A stretch of 64,000 bases of DNA, taken from NCBI GenBank assembly GCA_963402885.1, contig OY727095.1, forward strand, positions 4,841,001-4,905,000, read 5' to 3'. The DNA comes from Antedon bifida (taxonomy: Eukaryota > Echinodermata > Crinoidea > Comatulida > Antedonidae). Shown here in pieces: positions 11,271 through 24,654 of the stretch (position 1 is the first letter of the stretch; the number at the start of each line of letters is the position of its first letter). Below the pieces are notes generated by a model. The model had not been told where the DNA came from, made no database searches, and was given only the letters and a program-made list of their open reading frames with translations. Made by a program: the position numbers and the translations under genes.

Positions 11271-12714
11271 GAAGCTTATATCACCTGCCCTTCCCTATCG
11301 TCTCTTTCCCATTCCAAATATCTTGGATTCTCCACTGACAATGTTACTGAAGTTCCATGGTAGCATGGTTTCATGTTTCAAAGCCTCAATTTTACGGCAA
11401 TAGATTTTTATTTATTTCTCCTGGTTAATAAAAATTCTTTAAAAATAGCGCCAAGTACGTCAGATCATAATTTTTTTCACAAAAAAAAAAAGTATTCCTT
11501 TAAAAAAAAATGAAATACGAGATGCATGATGGGGAGGCCCAGAATTCAAAGTGCTCCAGGGGTTGATGATCCCTCCTCTTTCATATAATCCCTTACCGAC
11601 ATACTGTACGAGTCCTTAAACTGCAGGGTGGTACTTGTACATGCGAAAACGTATGTAAAATGTGGATCCCGAATGCATATTAACCCTCGTTTTTTTTTTT
11701 TACCAATTGAACCAATAAGCATCGGCAACGCTTTGTTGTCTGCAGACTCAGCAAGAGCACTGAACTACTACCGAGTTGTGAGACACATTTGGGACGCTGG
11801 ACCTAGATGTTTAAATTTCTACGCTTCGAAGGATTAATAGTTAGCTTAACACCAGGAAATAACATGGTTTGAGTTGCGTGCCAAGGTGTATTTCCACAAG
11901 GATATCACGGCCTGAAATTCTTTCTCGTTTCTACGTTTGGATGTTTAGGCCTATATTTGGTTTGTCTAGACAGTGTACAATTGGCTAGGATCCAGGAATA
12001 GCACATTTGCACATGAACAATCGGCTCTATATAGTATGTGGGTCACGGACGCAGCACAACATGCAATTTGGAATAACCATGACTTCCTGGTAAAATACAG
12101 GTACTGTATGATGTAACATTTGATGTTTTTATAATAGGCCTGTAACATTTGTACTATTGTATTAAAGCTTTGTTATCGTTTATTTAGATAAGATAATGAG
12201 GAAACATCTACAAATACAATAGGCCTATTAAAATAGGGAAAAAAACATGTTTTTGATTACGGTAATATTCTGCATCTGGGTTAAGCCAGGGAGTTTTAAT
12301 GGTTAAAGACACTAGACCTACGCCTTTTTTACCTAATTTAAGGTCACACTACATTTTATGTAAAAATAAATACTATATGGACCTATTTGGATAATTTGTT
12401 TGTCTTTAAACGGTTGAAATTGTGAAAAATAAGTTGATAAGTTGATTGATGATGATATTTTCATATTGTGATGTAATGCAGCCACTTTGACCGATCGCGT
12501 GAAAGGTAAACAAAGAAAAGAACTGTAACTTTTCAGCGACAATACCAGGTCTTGATTTGTATTAACAGATTCTTGCAAAAAAGGAAAGACAATTCAGCAA
12601 CAAGACAACATCAGGCTAGGTAGCTAGCGTACAATTTTCGTATGCTACTGCTCTTTACCAGCTAGGCCTGCAAAACTAAGCCTAAAAACGTCTACAGAGT
12701 TTTTCTCTTTATAA
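11271..12714. other. Intergenic DNA
   Basis: No gene is supported. The 60-80-codon frames here lack recognisable content. Confidence 0.
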
Positions 12715-12950
12715 TAATAATAATAGATAGATTTATATAGCGAAAATAAATTATGTCTCTATGCGCTCGACAATAAAGAGAAAGAGTGGAAAACAAAAGG
12801 AAGAGAACACCAAGCAAGCACCCAAAACAGAGTATGGGGATACACCATCACCGCTAACTGGGGATCAGTGTGTAAGTACCCCAGTTAGCATCGGTTATGT
12901 CTTGATCTTTTCGGGGATCAGGTGCCTCCTAGCCTAGTCAGAAAACAACA
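12715..12950. repeat. Dispersed repeat with a tatatagcg/gcgct end and an internal hairpin
   Basis: Starts with an (ATA)n tail then tttatatagcg...atgcgctc, the same kind of end seen at 19450, 49371 and 53909. Contains a hairpin: gctaactgggg at 12855-12865 pairs with ccccagttagc at 12880-12890. Confidence 0.
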
Positions 12951-13760
12951 ATAGGCAAGAAAGGTCAGCAAAAGCAAAAATAAAAGGATTACGAGGCAAA
13001 CAAATAATTAACACACATTTAAGACAAGTAATGACCTGGTTTAATGTTTTTAAAGTTATTTACAGTATATGCATTATTTTTACAAAACGGCAAAATTTGC
13101 AGGTCTAGTATCTTTAAGCTATTTTTAAATGCGTTGCAGAATATATAACTTGACTATAAGGGCCTAAAGTGGCCATACTGAAACCATTAACATTTATTCT
13201 CAAAATATAATGATTGTTTACTTTAAAATAACATATTCTAATGATATTATTATTATTATTATTACATTTTATTTCTACTTGAGAGGCCAATGTGATGTTA
13301 ATAAAGTGAATTTTTTTATGTTTAACTGTAAGATTTAATAGTTGGCATCCATTTAACAAATTTAATAGAAGTGGTATTATGTTTAATTCTGCAATTTAAA
13401 AAAATTATAATAACTATGAAAATGCATGCTTAAAATGTACTGAGTGATCACAATCTTTTGTAGCTACATTTCTCCTATATATAGGTTTATGGTAGCTAAC
13501 ATTCCATTTTCAAATGCGTTAATTTGTGATGAAGCACATGCCTGTTAAAAAAGACAGAAATTATGTGAAACAGCTGGTAAACATTCCCAGTAAATACAAA
13601 TTTGAAGATGTTGATGTTTCCCCTCCCATTTCCCATATAGTATTGTTGATATAAATGAACAACATTGTATTTTATCCCCACTCTCTTTATCTACACCAAA
13701 TGTAACACGTTTTTTAGTTATCACATCATGATCTATTAATTATCCTGATTATCGCTAAAC
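12951..13760. other. Intergenic AT-rich DNA
   Basis: Contains an ATT microsatellite near 13240-13265. No gene. Confidence 0.
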
Positions 13761-13762
13761 TA

Positions 13763-14284
13763 CAGTCAACTCTCTCTGAAAAGCGCATACTCTCCCAAGA
13801 ATTTTCTTGAGGTTCACACATTTTTAAGGGTCTGTCACACCTGTTTCGGCACGGTTCCGGTCCGGCGAATAGAACATCAATGTTTCGTTTTCACAACGCT
13901 CCACGCGGCTATGCGCCAATTGATATGTGCATAGCTGCGTAAAAAACGAAACATTGACGTTCGTTTGGATTTTCGGGCGCCGGACCGGAACCGTGCTGGA
14001 ATAGGTGTGAAAGACCCTTTAATCTCCCTGTCAGGAAGTGACATGAGAGGTGTGTTCTTTGTTACCCCTGACGACCAAACAATGTCACCTTAATTCATTG
14101 TATGTATGCAGGGATATTGGGACATGATTCCTCACTCACCACCTCAACAAAATTTTGATGGTTTCTAGGTCCAGGTGACGACCGATGACACATCAACTGA
14201 CCTGACCTAGTTAGGTCGTTGGTCATGGCAAATCGAAAGCTCTCAAACATTAGGCCAGCTCAAAGGTGGAGAGAGAGTTGACTG
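13763..14284. mobile_element. Mariner-like MITE with TA target duplication
   Basis: Ends are CAGTCAACTCTCTCT and its exact inverse AGAGAGAGTTGACTG, each flanked by TA (13761-13762 and 14285-14286). No transposase frame. It is interrupted by a second element at 13827..14018, so its own length is about 325 bp. Confidence 0.
13827..14018. mobile_element. PIF/Harbinger-like MITE nested in the mariner-like MITE
   Basis: A 192-bp element with ~38-bp inverted ends (AGGGTCTGTCACACC ... CGGTTCCGGTCCGG), flanked by the 3-bp repeat TTA at 13824-13826 and 14019-14021. A TWA trinucleotide duplication is typical of the PIF/Harbinger superfamily. It is GC-rich against its surroundings and has no coding capacity. 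Confidence 0.
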
Positions 14285-14286
14285 TA

Positions 14287-14889
14287 TATGGACTGTGTTT
14301 ATCATGTTTTGATTTCTTAAAAAAAGGTTTAAGACTCATTTTTGTCTGTTACTGGTAGGCAGATACTTGGTTTAATTGCATGAACGTGATGTGTTTAATG
14401 GACAGGATTGATTTTCTGAACATTTCCTACAGTTTAATGCGTCATTGTAAAACTTTAATGATTGTGAATACGAACTTGATTTATTAATATACGTTTGTGC
14501 ATCTTGTAAGAATTTATTTTCACACTTGATTTTGACTTTTGTTATTAAATTATAGAATTACTTTTAATGTTTTGGGATTATTCCATGAATGTTCCACTAT
14601 TAAATTTAGACAAATGGGGCACAAATCGTCATGAGTTATATAGTCTAGCTAGGCCTATTTACCGTCACTTCTGCTGCTTGTCCAGTGACGTAACACAGAG
14701 ACCTGAAGCCCCACCCTAAGTGCCCCACCAACGTCACTTCTGCTCCTAGTCTCTAGTTGACAAGGGCTCTTAAGGAAAGAAGGGGTTTGAACCTACAGAA
14801 TCCTCATGGGCTTGTCAATCATTTCAATTTTTTCTGTAGGAGAGAAGATTGTGAATGAATCTAATCTAATTCTGAAAATCAAAATTGAT
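14287..14889. other. Intergenic DNA
   Basis: The phrase caccaacgtcacttctgctc is a diverged repeat of ttaccgtcacttctgctgct 70 bp earlier. No gene. Confidence 0.
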
Positions 14890-15180
14890 GTTAGTGAGTG
14901 GCCAAGCGGATAAGACAGTGGAACCATAATTACGTAGCCATAACATCGGCAAGGGTTCAAGGCTCACTCGCTCCATGGTTCTGGTGGTAGAACAAGTCTT
15001 CTCGGATAAGACTATAAATCGTAGGTACTGTGTACACATCTATCTCATGCGCTCAAGAACCTAATATATATTTCGAGACGAGTAGGGGTTACCCCGGTGT
15101 ACTAGTACTTCACAGCCACTGATCATAACTGGGCCCTCTGGGAAACCAGTCTTTGACTGAAGAGGTCACTCAGTATAAAT
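14890..15180 (+). mobile_element. tRNA-derived SINE (Leu/Ser-like head)
   Basis: The head resembles a tRNA gene: A-box-like gtggccaagcgg at 14898-14909 and B-box-like gggttcaaggc at 14953-14963, with matching outer ends gtgag.../...ctcac. It is followed by a body with tctcggataagactataaat and actgggccctctgggaaacc. The 3' limit is uncertain. These internal promoter boxes would drive RNA polymerase III transcription if intact. Confidence 0.
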
Positions 15181-15822
15181 ATTTCAGTTACAGAGCTGGA
15201 CGACGACTTGGACAAATGATGTAACTACATAGGTCGTAGGTCATCACAAATTGAAGATCCCTATTCTCACTTATTAAAATAGATTACAACATCGTATTAA
15301 GAATTCTAATTTATTTTGACAATATGTAATTTAAAAACATAATAAAAACTACTACTATAGGATCAATAATAATACTATGCAGTTTTCTAATTTGATTTGA
15401 CTTTATATCATATAAAATTAGATATAAATAAACAACAATTATTCTATAGTTTATGGATCAATAAACTAATAACATAATTCAACAATTACTGTATTTATTT
15501 GAATAAACTGGGAAATGTTTTAGGTGTAGTGGGGGGGGGGGGGGGCTTTATTCAATGGAGGCATTTTTTATGTATAATCAAATAAATTACACTCAATTAA
15601 TATCAAAAAGTGATAAAATACAGTAAAAAATCAAAATCCTATTGGTAAATTGTAATGGACATCAAGATATACTAATACTGTATCAATTATATATCTGTAC
15701 AAAAATTATTCTTTTCAATTCATCATATATTTTTTTAATTATTTTTTTGTATTTGTTTTGCCAGTAAAGTCAACATTCAACATAGGATTGGTATCTTTCA
15801 CGTATAAATGTCAACTTTTCCT
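15181..15822. other. Intergenic DNA with a 15-G tract
   Basis: 15190-15260 resembles the inner right part of the mariner-like MITE (taggtcgtaggtcatcacaa compare ttaggtcgttggtcatggca at 14212). A run of 15 G lies at 15531-15545 between tttgaataaa and tttattcaa, an inverted-repeat setting. Confidence 0.
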
Positions 15823-15826
15823 TTAA

Positions 15827-16172
15827 AGATGTATTGTCTCCCTGAAAAATAATTTTTAACAACATTTTTTTTGAATATGCCATATTAATGTAACATAATA
15901 GTTATCCACTTTGACCAAAAATTGGATGGGAAAAAAATGTATTTACCTGAAAAAATGTAATTTAAAGCAAAAAACGGCCAAATTGGCTGCCAGCCAGTGG
16001 GTTTTTGGTTGAATTTAACCATTTATTTAGTCAATTTATAGGTGAAAACATTATTTTTGTTCATTTTTTTTTCTATGGAAGTGATTAACTTTATTAAAAC
16101 TACAAAATAACATATTCAAAGTCTGATTTAATTAATCTTCATTTTTCATGTTTTTGGGGGACAGTACAATAT
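15827..16172 (+). mobile_element. MITE, family 2 (AGATGTATTGTCCCC ends), copy 1
   Basis: ~345 bp starting agatgtattgtctccc and ending gggggacagtacaat, preceded by TTAA (15823-15826). The inside contains caaattggctgccagccagt. The same body is at 41035 (reversed) and 42744. Non-coding. Confidence 0.
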
Positions 16173-18138
16173 ATAATAGGTTAGTACATGAAAGGAAAAA
16201 CCATTATAAGCATAAAAGCATTTGTTAATTTGAAGTCAAATTGTAGGAAAAAGATTAATTAAACCGGCCATTTATGATCAAAACAGTTCTGAATAGATCT
16301 ATTGTGGTCATTGGCGAACGCGAACTATGAAAACAAATTTAAATGCATGAACAATTATCAATGTACGTGAGAAAAGTTCATTTGATAAAAATAAAATGTC
16401 CTTACTAGCATATTGCGTGCTACTTGCTACTTATGTTGTTTTACCATTCTGACTAATTGATATACATTATGTTACACTTCATAAAGCTATTTTTAAGTCA
16501 CGGTCAAACGGAATTTGTAATGAGGTCAAGTAATGTTCCACTGACCATCAACTTAACCTCTCCGATGATTAACAGATTTAATATCTAATCTGAAAAATTA
16601 ACTTCAAGATCGAGGACAATCTGAAAGTTTTGTTTAAATCTGCGGGACTTTCATTAACGCCAGCGTGGTACTCTTCTCAAACATAGGTAAAATTATGTGA
16701 TTTAAATATGTGGAATGCAGAAGAAGCATAGATATATATGGTATGCAGCGAAGACGTCCTTCAAACGCAGACTATCATGTGGTGTTGACCGAGTTCTCCT
16801 TATCCTACGGGTGTTTTGGGTGTTTGTGATAGTAACCGGGATTGTATAAACAAAGTTTATGCAATATGAGTGTAATGAAGAACATTTAATTAACTATAAA
16901 TCTGGCTATCATGCCTTTCATTTTTTGACAACACGTGTGTCAAGGGCTATTTGCTATCAACTTAGTAGACAGATAGATATTAGTAGTTATTTGGACAGCA
17001 AGCATTGTCAATTAAATTTTTCTATTGTTATAATTTTAATTCCATTGCATAACAATTTTATAAAAAGTATAATTTTTTTATTAATTTTTTTATTTTGTTA
17101 TGATATGAAATACAGATGAGCAAATAAATAATATTAATAATTAATTTAAATTTTTTATACAATTTAAATTTTATTTATTTTTGGCATTATAATTTTGTTA
17201 ATTTATGTAAAATTAATGCTATATAATACAGTGTATAGTAATTAATTTTAAGCATTTATGCATTTTTTGTTAGAATTTTAAATAAGGTTAAACATTCAGT
17301 ATCATACTTAAAAATATAAAAAAATAAAATATTTAAAAATACTGTAAAAATAAAATAATTTGAGTTGTCTAAAAGGGTAATGAACTGGTAAGTATCTATT
17401 GTGAGTTAGCCTTGACGTTGTTAACACATGGACAGCATGGGTCTCTTATTCTATCAAATTCAATAGATCTTTTAACAAACAGAATAAAAAATGCACCAAC
17501 AATCAAATATCATCTCAGCACCAATGTTGATTTGTGTAGTTTTTTATGCTTAGTTTGTTCCGCCTGGGGCTAAAGTTTTATCACGTTCTGTAACTTATAT
17601 TGCTAAGGTGCGTTAGTTGAATGTGGATCAACAAATGTTGAATTGGACATTGCGGCATTTTAAATGGAAAAAAAACACACAACAGTATTAAATTAATACC
17701 AACAAATATAAACAATATAATAATAATAATATTAAATAATTATCATCTTTCAGATAATATAATCAAAATAGAAACTCTAGTTTCATTTTTGTTTGACTGT
17801 AATTATTTCCACGACTCTACAACCCACTATGTCGGTCAGTTGGTAAACACTAACTCAAATTTGAGCACGCGACTGCAGCCATGTATATGGCCTTGTTTAA
17901 ATACTGAGAAACATAAAAATTGTTACTGTATATGATAAATTTTATTACAATATGTAATAAAACTTAAATATATACCACAAAAAAACCTCTCAAAATATAT
18001 GTTATTAAAAGGATAAATACAATCCAGGGGGACCAACGTCAATGAGAAAAAACACAGCGCCCTCAAAAACACTGAGGTGACGTATTGACCAGACTGTAAC
18101 CAATCAACAGTCTAAACTGAACGTTTGTGAAATGTTGT
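16173..18138. other. Intergenic very AT-rich DNA
   Basis: No gene or repeat recognised. The 86-codon frame at 16859 has no known content. Confidence 0.
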
Positions 18139-18285
18139 AAAGCTCTATCCACACTATCAAACTAGTTTAACAAAAACAAAAATGTGATGTACCCAAATAT
18201 GGTAGTGATATGACATCATCATGTCCATATATGGGCACATCACATTTTTTTGTCGCATAAAGTTTGATAGTGTAGACAGAGCTTA
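18139..18285 (+). mobile_element. MITE, family 1, full-length copy
   Basis: Complete element: aagctctatccacactatca at the left and ttgatagtgtagacagagctt at the right form ~24-bp inverted ends. The inside has inverted atgtgatgtacccaaatatg / atatgggcacatcacat. It carries only one tccatatatgg-type unit. Confidence 0.
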
Positions 18286-19445
18286 ACTACCAAGTATTGG
18301 ATCAACAAAAAGAATTTCTCTTCTATAAATACAATCGATTTTCACATATACAATAATTTTCAAAAAGTCAAATAAACACTAGGTCTAAAAATGTCATTAA
18401 TCTGCCAGATAAGATCATGATGAAAATGTTATCCAAAATGATTGTGATCTAAATCTGAAGGCTTTCATTCCTACTGCTTGCATATTACACCCAAATATAG
18501 TTCTCTGTTTAAATCTGCTGCATGGGAAAATACCCATCATATCCACGTTAAGTTGAATTTTATTCTCAATGATGTCATTTCTCAATTCTTGTTTTAAAAC
18601 CCAATTAAGAAGAGAGACATTAGGAATGAGGGAATCAGATTAGGGCGAAAATGTAACTTTGGGGAATTTGAGCGGCTTAAGCGGATAACGATTAACCTGG
18701 ATAATTCCACATGAGTCGATTGATTTCCCTACATGCAATAGATCATTATTTGATGATACTTTCTTCTAGATTAGCTTTACTCAGCAATACCTCAATTGTT
18801 GTTCTTGTAATTTATATATACCATTCATAGCCAAGATGCTAAATTGCAGTTACAGTTACAAGTACTGTATAAAAATGTTCATTTTCACTTCATTTGTTTA
18901 TTCGACATCATGTTCTGGGACTCCAAAAGCAACAGAGTCACTATAACATGAAATGTCTGGGGCCCCCAGAAGAACTTAACCACATAAAATTATATTAAAC
19001 ATATTATTATAAATATAAATTTAAGTAATTTACTTTATAACTGCAGGAACGATTAAAATAAATAAACCTTTGATTTGATTTTGATTCTAGTAACATTATC
19101 ATTTCTATAGCGGCTTCAACACTATACATTAGTCTTAGTTTAAGTTACGTGTGCTCTTTTATATTTTTGTTGTAACAAGTATTTGTGTGAATGATGTACA
19201 GTATAACTCTATATAATTTTATAATTGTTATGTATGTTAGTGTATCAAACGACACATCTCCAATTGTATGTATTGTGTATGAAATTGGACAATAAAAGTT
19301 TGTTGAACTTGAATTTTGAATTTTGAAAGATCAAAGGGTCAAACCGAACATAAAAATAATGACATGTGCATATTTGGTAATGCTGTACCCGTAAAAGTAT
19401 GATTCATACTATATTAATACGGTACATATTTAGATGTATTAGAAT
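18286..19445. other. Intergenic DNA with LINE-tail-like fragment
   Basis: 19230-19325 (ggacaataaaagtttgttga then ttgaattttgaatttt) looks like the 3' tail of a non-LTR retrotransposon. 18897-18965 shares tttattcgacat...ataacatgaaatgtc with 43160-43230. No gene. Confidence 0.
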
Positions 19446-19650
19446 TAATATTATTATAATAATAATAACTGGTACTTGATATAGCGCATTATGCTGAAAG
19501 CCTCAATGCGCTTTACATAGACAGAACAATTTTTAATTTCAAAAGGTGGGTTTTGAGGAGAGATTTGAAGACACTGGTGGAATTTGCCTGACGGATTTCA
19601 ATAGGCAACGCATTCCAAAGAGAAACGGATGCCGAAGAAAATGAACGAAT
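19446..19650. repeat. Dispersed repeat with tatagcgc end
   Basis: (ATA)n then tgatatagcgcattatgctg...atgcgctttacata, followed by a body (gtgggttttgaggagagatt ... ggcaacgcattcc). Shares the end type of the SINEs at 49371 and 53909 but has a different body. Confidence 0.
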
Positions 19651-21297
19651 TCAATAAAACTTAGTGGAAGGATGAAATATGATGAAAAGTCCTCTAATAA
19701 TATTAAATAATACCGAATCTATAACAACAATGTGTTACTACCAGCAAATGGATTAACTGGCATTTAAATATTCATTCATCTTTTCGAAAATGCGTTAATA
19801 ATGATTGCTATGTTAAAGACATTAAATAATATTATATTTATCTTCCTACACATACTAATGAGGTCTTGCATTTTGAAATATTCATGATTTTTAAATATTA
19901 ATTATGGTTTGAAATTAGGTAAATAATCATCTGCAGATCTAAATTAACAATTAACGACAAAAAAAACAAGCTTTATTTTTTGGTTAAAGCTATATACATT
20001 ATTTTTTTTTTTATTCTAAGAATATTTTATATGTTTGCAAACAAAAACGAGGTAATACATTACTTGGAAAGTTTTTTCAGAGGTGAACTCAAATCTCTGC
20101 TTCCAAATTTAAAAAACAAAACATTACTTCCATTTAATCAGAGGGTTTTAAATTAATACTATAAAATTACAAAGGAGTGCTGCAAGCAGATCTGAGAACA
20201 AAAATTATTATGGTGGTGAAGTAATAGGAAAGGTATCAACACAGTATGTTGTTAGTATGGTACTGTTTTAAGTAAAGTATAGATGAATTATGAATTGAAG
20301 TGTCGAAAACTACTACATATATATTTAATGTAATTCAAGAAGAGCGTTCTAATATCAAAATTAGTAAACAAAAAGTAAATTAAGTAATTGCAGTTCCGAA
20401 GAATCATTGTGTCGAATATGCGTGTCATCTTAATTATGCGAATGACATAGATGTTTATTATATCTTCATGATCAGTGAAGCTTAGCTCGAACGCTGTTGA
20501 AACCGCACATTAACTTCTACAACTCATTCATAAAATGACTCCCTAAGGTAACGTAAAAACTGTCACTCACTTTATCATTACCGAATATACCAACTGAAGC
20601 ACACATTTCCCCACCCCTTGACCTTCGAACATGTTTTTCTTAATTTTCATTCATGTGAACAAAATTACCCACAGGTGGAAATATAACCAAATACATAATT
20701 TGTTGACTGTAAAATTTACATTAATTTTAATCATACATTCTATAACCTAACTAATTAGATCTGTACTGAAATTAATTATCGACAGGATAATTTAATCGTG
20801 AATTTATATGTTATTCATTGCATCGGATTTGTTTTCGTACCACAACTGCATAACATACTATTGTAGTAATATGGATCGAATGAGCAGTCCTCTTTGCATG
20901 AATGCACATACAAAATTGGATTTCACAGTGTTTCGCATATGATAGCTTAACATTTGAATGCTGGCCTGCGTTTGAACTCTAATTCCCAGGCTTCCATGTT
21001 CAATGGTTGTTAAATCCTAGTTGGTATTATGTTTTTCACCAAGGACGTAGACGTGTACTGTCATTCTACACGTAACAAACAGGGCGTGGTCTACAGATCT
21101 AAATATTTAGCAATAATAATCATTATCTAGATTTAGTTGATAATACCAGTGTTTATTTAATTTTAAATAAATAATTTTATTACTGTTATATTTCATTTAG
21201 GATATCAATTCACTTTATCCACTAAATAACACAAAATAACTTTAACATAACTAATTTAAACGTTTGGCTTAGGGTCTCAGTTCTAGTATACAATATA
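19651..21297. other. Intergenic AT-rich DNA
   Basis: No gene or clear repeat recognised. Confidence 0.
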
Positions 21298-21321
21298 AGT
21301 ATGTTATATACTTAATTATTA
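21298..21321. repeat. 24-bp direct repeat flanking the nested Helitron-like block, left copy
   Basis: Begins AGTATGTTATATAC and ends TTAATTATTA. An identical 24-mer is at 30937-30960. Confidence 0.
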
Positions 21322-21441
21322 TTAGGTGATCATTTAGAATAAAATGATCACCTATTGTTATTGTATAAAATCTTTATTAGGTGATCATTTAGAATAAAAT
21401 GATCACCTATTGTTATTGTATAAAATCTTTATTATTTTTTT

Positions 21442-24400
21442 TTGGTTTTCCGCAACGAAGTTGCAGGAAAACCTCTTGTGATTGTACGAAATCATCATCA
21501 TCATCAACTTTTTATTAGTTATCCGCATTCAGCGGATAACTCCTTGGAACTGTCCTGTTTCATCTTTTTTTTTTCTGTATTCTTCTTTCTTTCCGTCATT
21601 TTTGTGCAGAGCGTATCTCTAAAACGTGTACAGTTAACGTTTCATAACTTTGTCAACATATGGGCATTCACGTGAAGTTGTGCACCTCTTATTATGAATG
21701 ACGTCAGAGTTGCGCAACGTGACTTACGCGCGTTTTTACGTTTTTCGCGTATTTAACATAGATCGAAAACCATATAAGAATTTCAAATGAAACTTAGCAA
21801 AAGTTTAATTTATATCATGCGCTAACTTTCTGTGGACAAAAAATGACATGTTTCACACGAAGTTACGTGCGCACGCGCGTTTAAAATTTCAAAATGCGAA
21901 AAATCAATTACTAATCAACTTTCTACGCGTTTCATGTCATTTTAAGCATGTCAAAAATTCCCAGGCGCGCGCAATTTTTTTACGCATGCGTGCGCACGTA
22001 GCGCAAAAAAACTTTTTTTTTTGCGTGATTTATGTTTTTCCAGCCTTTTTCTAGTAATTTTACAAACTTTTAAACAATTTCGACTTAAAATCACGTCATA
22101 CGGGCACGTAGAATTGGATAATTTTCGCGAGTTTTTGATGAAAAAGTTTAAGAATTCGTCAAAATTTGTCAAAATTATGCCTTTTTTTAAACAGTCGTAA
22201 TTTCTAAACTGGACGGTCAACTTTTTGTGGATGACATATTCTTGAAGTTGATGAGTTGTAGATATCAGATCATGTAATAATATGGTTAACCGGACATTGT
22301 GACGTCATCGTATGGCCACGCGAATATAAAATTTAGGATTTTTGTATCTTTCGTCATAGCTCATCACATTTAATAGAGCGCATCTCTACTTATCCGTTTT
22401 CCATTTTCACTCCGATTTTGATATTGTCTAGGTCAATGAACTATCTTTAGCATGAGTTAAAAATATTTTAATTTTTATGACGTCATCATGCCTACAAATT
22501 TAAGTTACGTGTGGCATTAATTTCATCTTTACAGTAAATTTCAATCTGTTATAGCTCGTAAGAATAAAATGTGATAATCACGATTAAACGTTTTCTTGAA
22601 GCTATTGGATTGTAGATACGAATTCATGTAAACATTTTGCCAATCAGATGTTGTGACGTCATCATATGGCCAGTTGAATAAAAAAAGTCGTATTTTCATA
22701 TTTTGCGTAATAGTTCATCACATTTAAAAGGGTGCGCATCTATATTTTACGTATTCAAATTTCTTCTACACGTTAATATGTTGTTCCTGAGATAATTTCC
22801 TTCTGAAATTGCTATCTAAGTGTTTCATTTTGATACCGTCGCCATGTTAAAAATTGGAATAAATGGCGGGTCCTGTAATTTCACCTATTCTACACTGTAT
22901 GTAATATGTATACAGCTTATACTGTTTGCATGTATATACTATATGACACAAAATTGACAGAATTCAGCACTAACAGCATATCATATTCTTCAGTTCTTGT
23001 CATAATGCCATAATCTTTATCCGTGTGCAATATTCCAACGTATGACGTGCACGTGGCGTTTGTCGTGGTGCGGATAACTAACTCGTCAAAGTGACGAGTT
23101 TCATGTCTAGTTTATCTTCTTTCTTTCTGTATGATTTTTGTGTATCGCTTTTCTCTGAAACTTGGAAACATAACATTTTGTGAACTATGTTAACATTTTG
23201 ACATTTATGTAACGTCGTCAAGCGAAGCTTTTCATGATGTTTACAATTGCGCAACGTGACGTACGCGCGATTTAACGATTTTCTCGTATTTAACATAGGT
23301 CAAAAACCAAATAACATTTTATATTGAAACTTTGCACAAATTTAATTTATATCATGCGCTACCTTTCTGTCGAACCAAAATTGCGTGTTTTACACAAAGT
23401 TACGCGCGCACGCGCATTTAAAATTTCAAAATGCGCTAAATTATTTTCTAATCAAGTTTCTACGCGTTTCATGTCGTTTTAAGCATGTAAAAAATTCCCA
23501 CGCGTGCGCAAATTTTTACGTGTGCGGTGCGCACGTAGCATTAAAAACATATTTTTTTCGCGTGATTTATGTTTTTCCAGCCTTTTCTAGTAATTTTACC
23601 AACTTTTAAACAATTTCGACTTAAAGTAACGTCATACGAGCACGTGGAATTGGACAATTTGCGCGAGTTTTTGTTGAAAAAGTTAAAAAAATTGTCAAAA
23701 TTATGCCTTTTTTTAAACAGTCGTAATTTCTAAACTGCACGGTCAACTTTTTGTGGATGACATTTTCTGGAAGTTAATGAGTTGTAGATATCGGATCATA
23801 TATTAATATGGCTAACCGGACATTGTGACGTCATCGTATGGCCACGCTAATATAAAATTTAGGATTTTTGTATCTTTCGTCATAGCTCATCACATTTAAT
23901 AGAGCGCATCTCCACTTATCCGTTTTCCATTTTCACCCAAATTTTGATATTGTCTAGGTCAATCAACTGTCTTTCGCATGAATTATAAATATTTTAATTT
24001 TTTTGACGTCATCATTCCTAAAAATTTAAATTACGTGTGGCATTAATTTCATCTTTACAGTAAATTTTAATCTGTTATAGCTCGTAAGAATAAAATTTGA
24101 TAATCACGATTAAAACGTTTTATGGAAGCTATTGGATTGTAGATACGAAATCATGTGAAAATTTTGCCAATCGGATGTTGTGACGTCATCATATGGCCAG
24201 TTAAATGAAAAAAGTCGTATTTTCATCTTTTGCGTCATAATTCATTACATTTAAAAGAGCGCGCATCAATATTTCACGTATTCAAATTTCTTCTAGACGT
24301 TAATATGTTGTTGCTGAGATAATTTCCTTCCGAAATTGCTACCTTCGCATTTCATTTTAAAACCGTCAACATGTTAAAATTTGCAATAAATAGCGGGTCC

Positions 24401-24654
24401 CGTAATTTCACCTATTCTACACTGTGTGATATGGATACAGATTATACTGTGTATACTATATATGAATCGAAATAATAGAATTCAGCAATAACAACATATC
24501 ATATTCTTCAGTTCAGGTCATAATGCCAACGTGAACACTTCCTTTTGTCCTCAACCTATCCCTTAATGTTAAAAGGTACGTCGTTACACGTTCATGTTGC
24601 ACCACTTGCGCGGCGGAAAACCAAACTCGTCAAAGTGACGAGTTACATGTCTAG
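21442..24654 (+). mobile_element. Helitron-like element A1, nested in C2 and split by B1
   Basis: The 5' hairpin GGTTTTCCGCAAC / GTTGCAGGAAAACC is at 21444-21473. The 3' copy of the arm, GCGGAAAACC, is at 24613-24622, directly before the terminal hairpin AACTCGTCA-aag-TGACGAGTT (24624-24644), then acatgt and CTAG (24651-24654). Without B1 it is ~1.6 kb. The exact 5' edge lies in a T-run and cannot be fixed by eye. Confidence 0.
21513..23110 (+). mobile_element. Helitron-like element B1, nested in A1
   Basis: The 5' hairpin GTTATCCGC-attca-GCGGATAAC is at 21518-21540. The 3' arm copy GCGGATAAC is at 23070-23078, then the terminal hairpin (23080-23100) and CTAG (23107-23110). It is homologous to A along most of its length but diverged from it. 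The 64-89-codon frames inside show no conserved protein features and run across non-coding repeat modules. Confidence 0.

Noticed and set aside
14890..14970. A genuine tRNA gene
   Set aside because: A- and B-box-like words are present, but no complete cloverleaf could be drawn and a SINE body follows directly. Treated as a SINE head.
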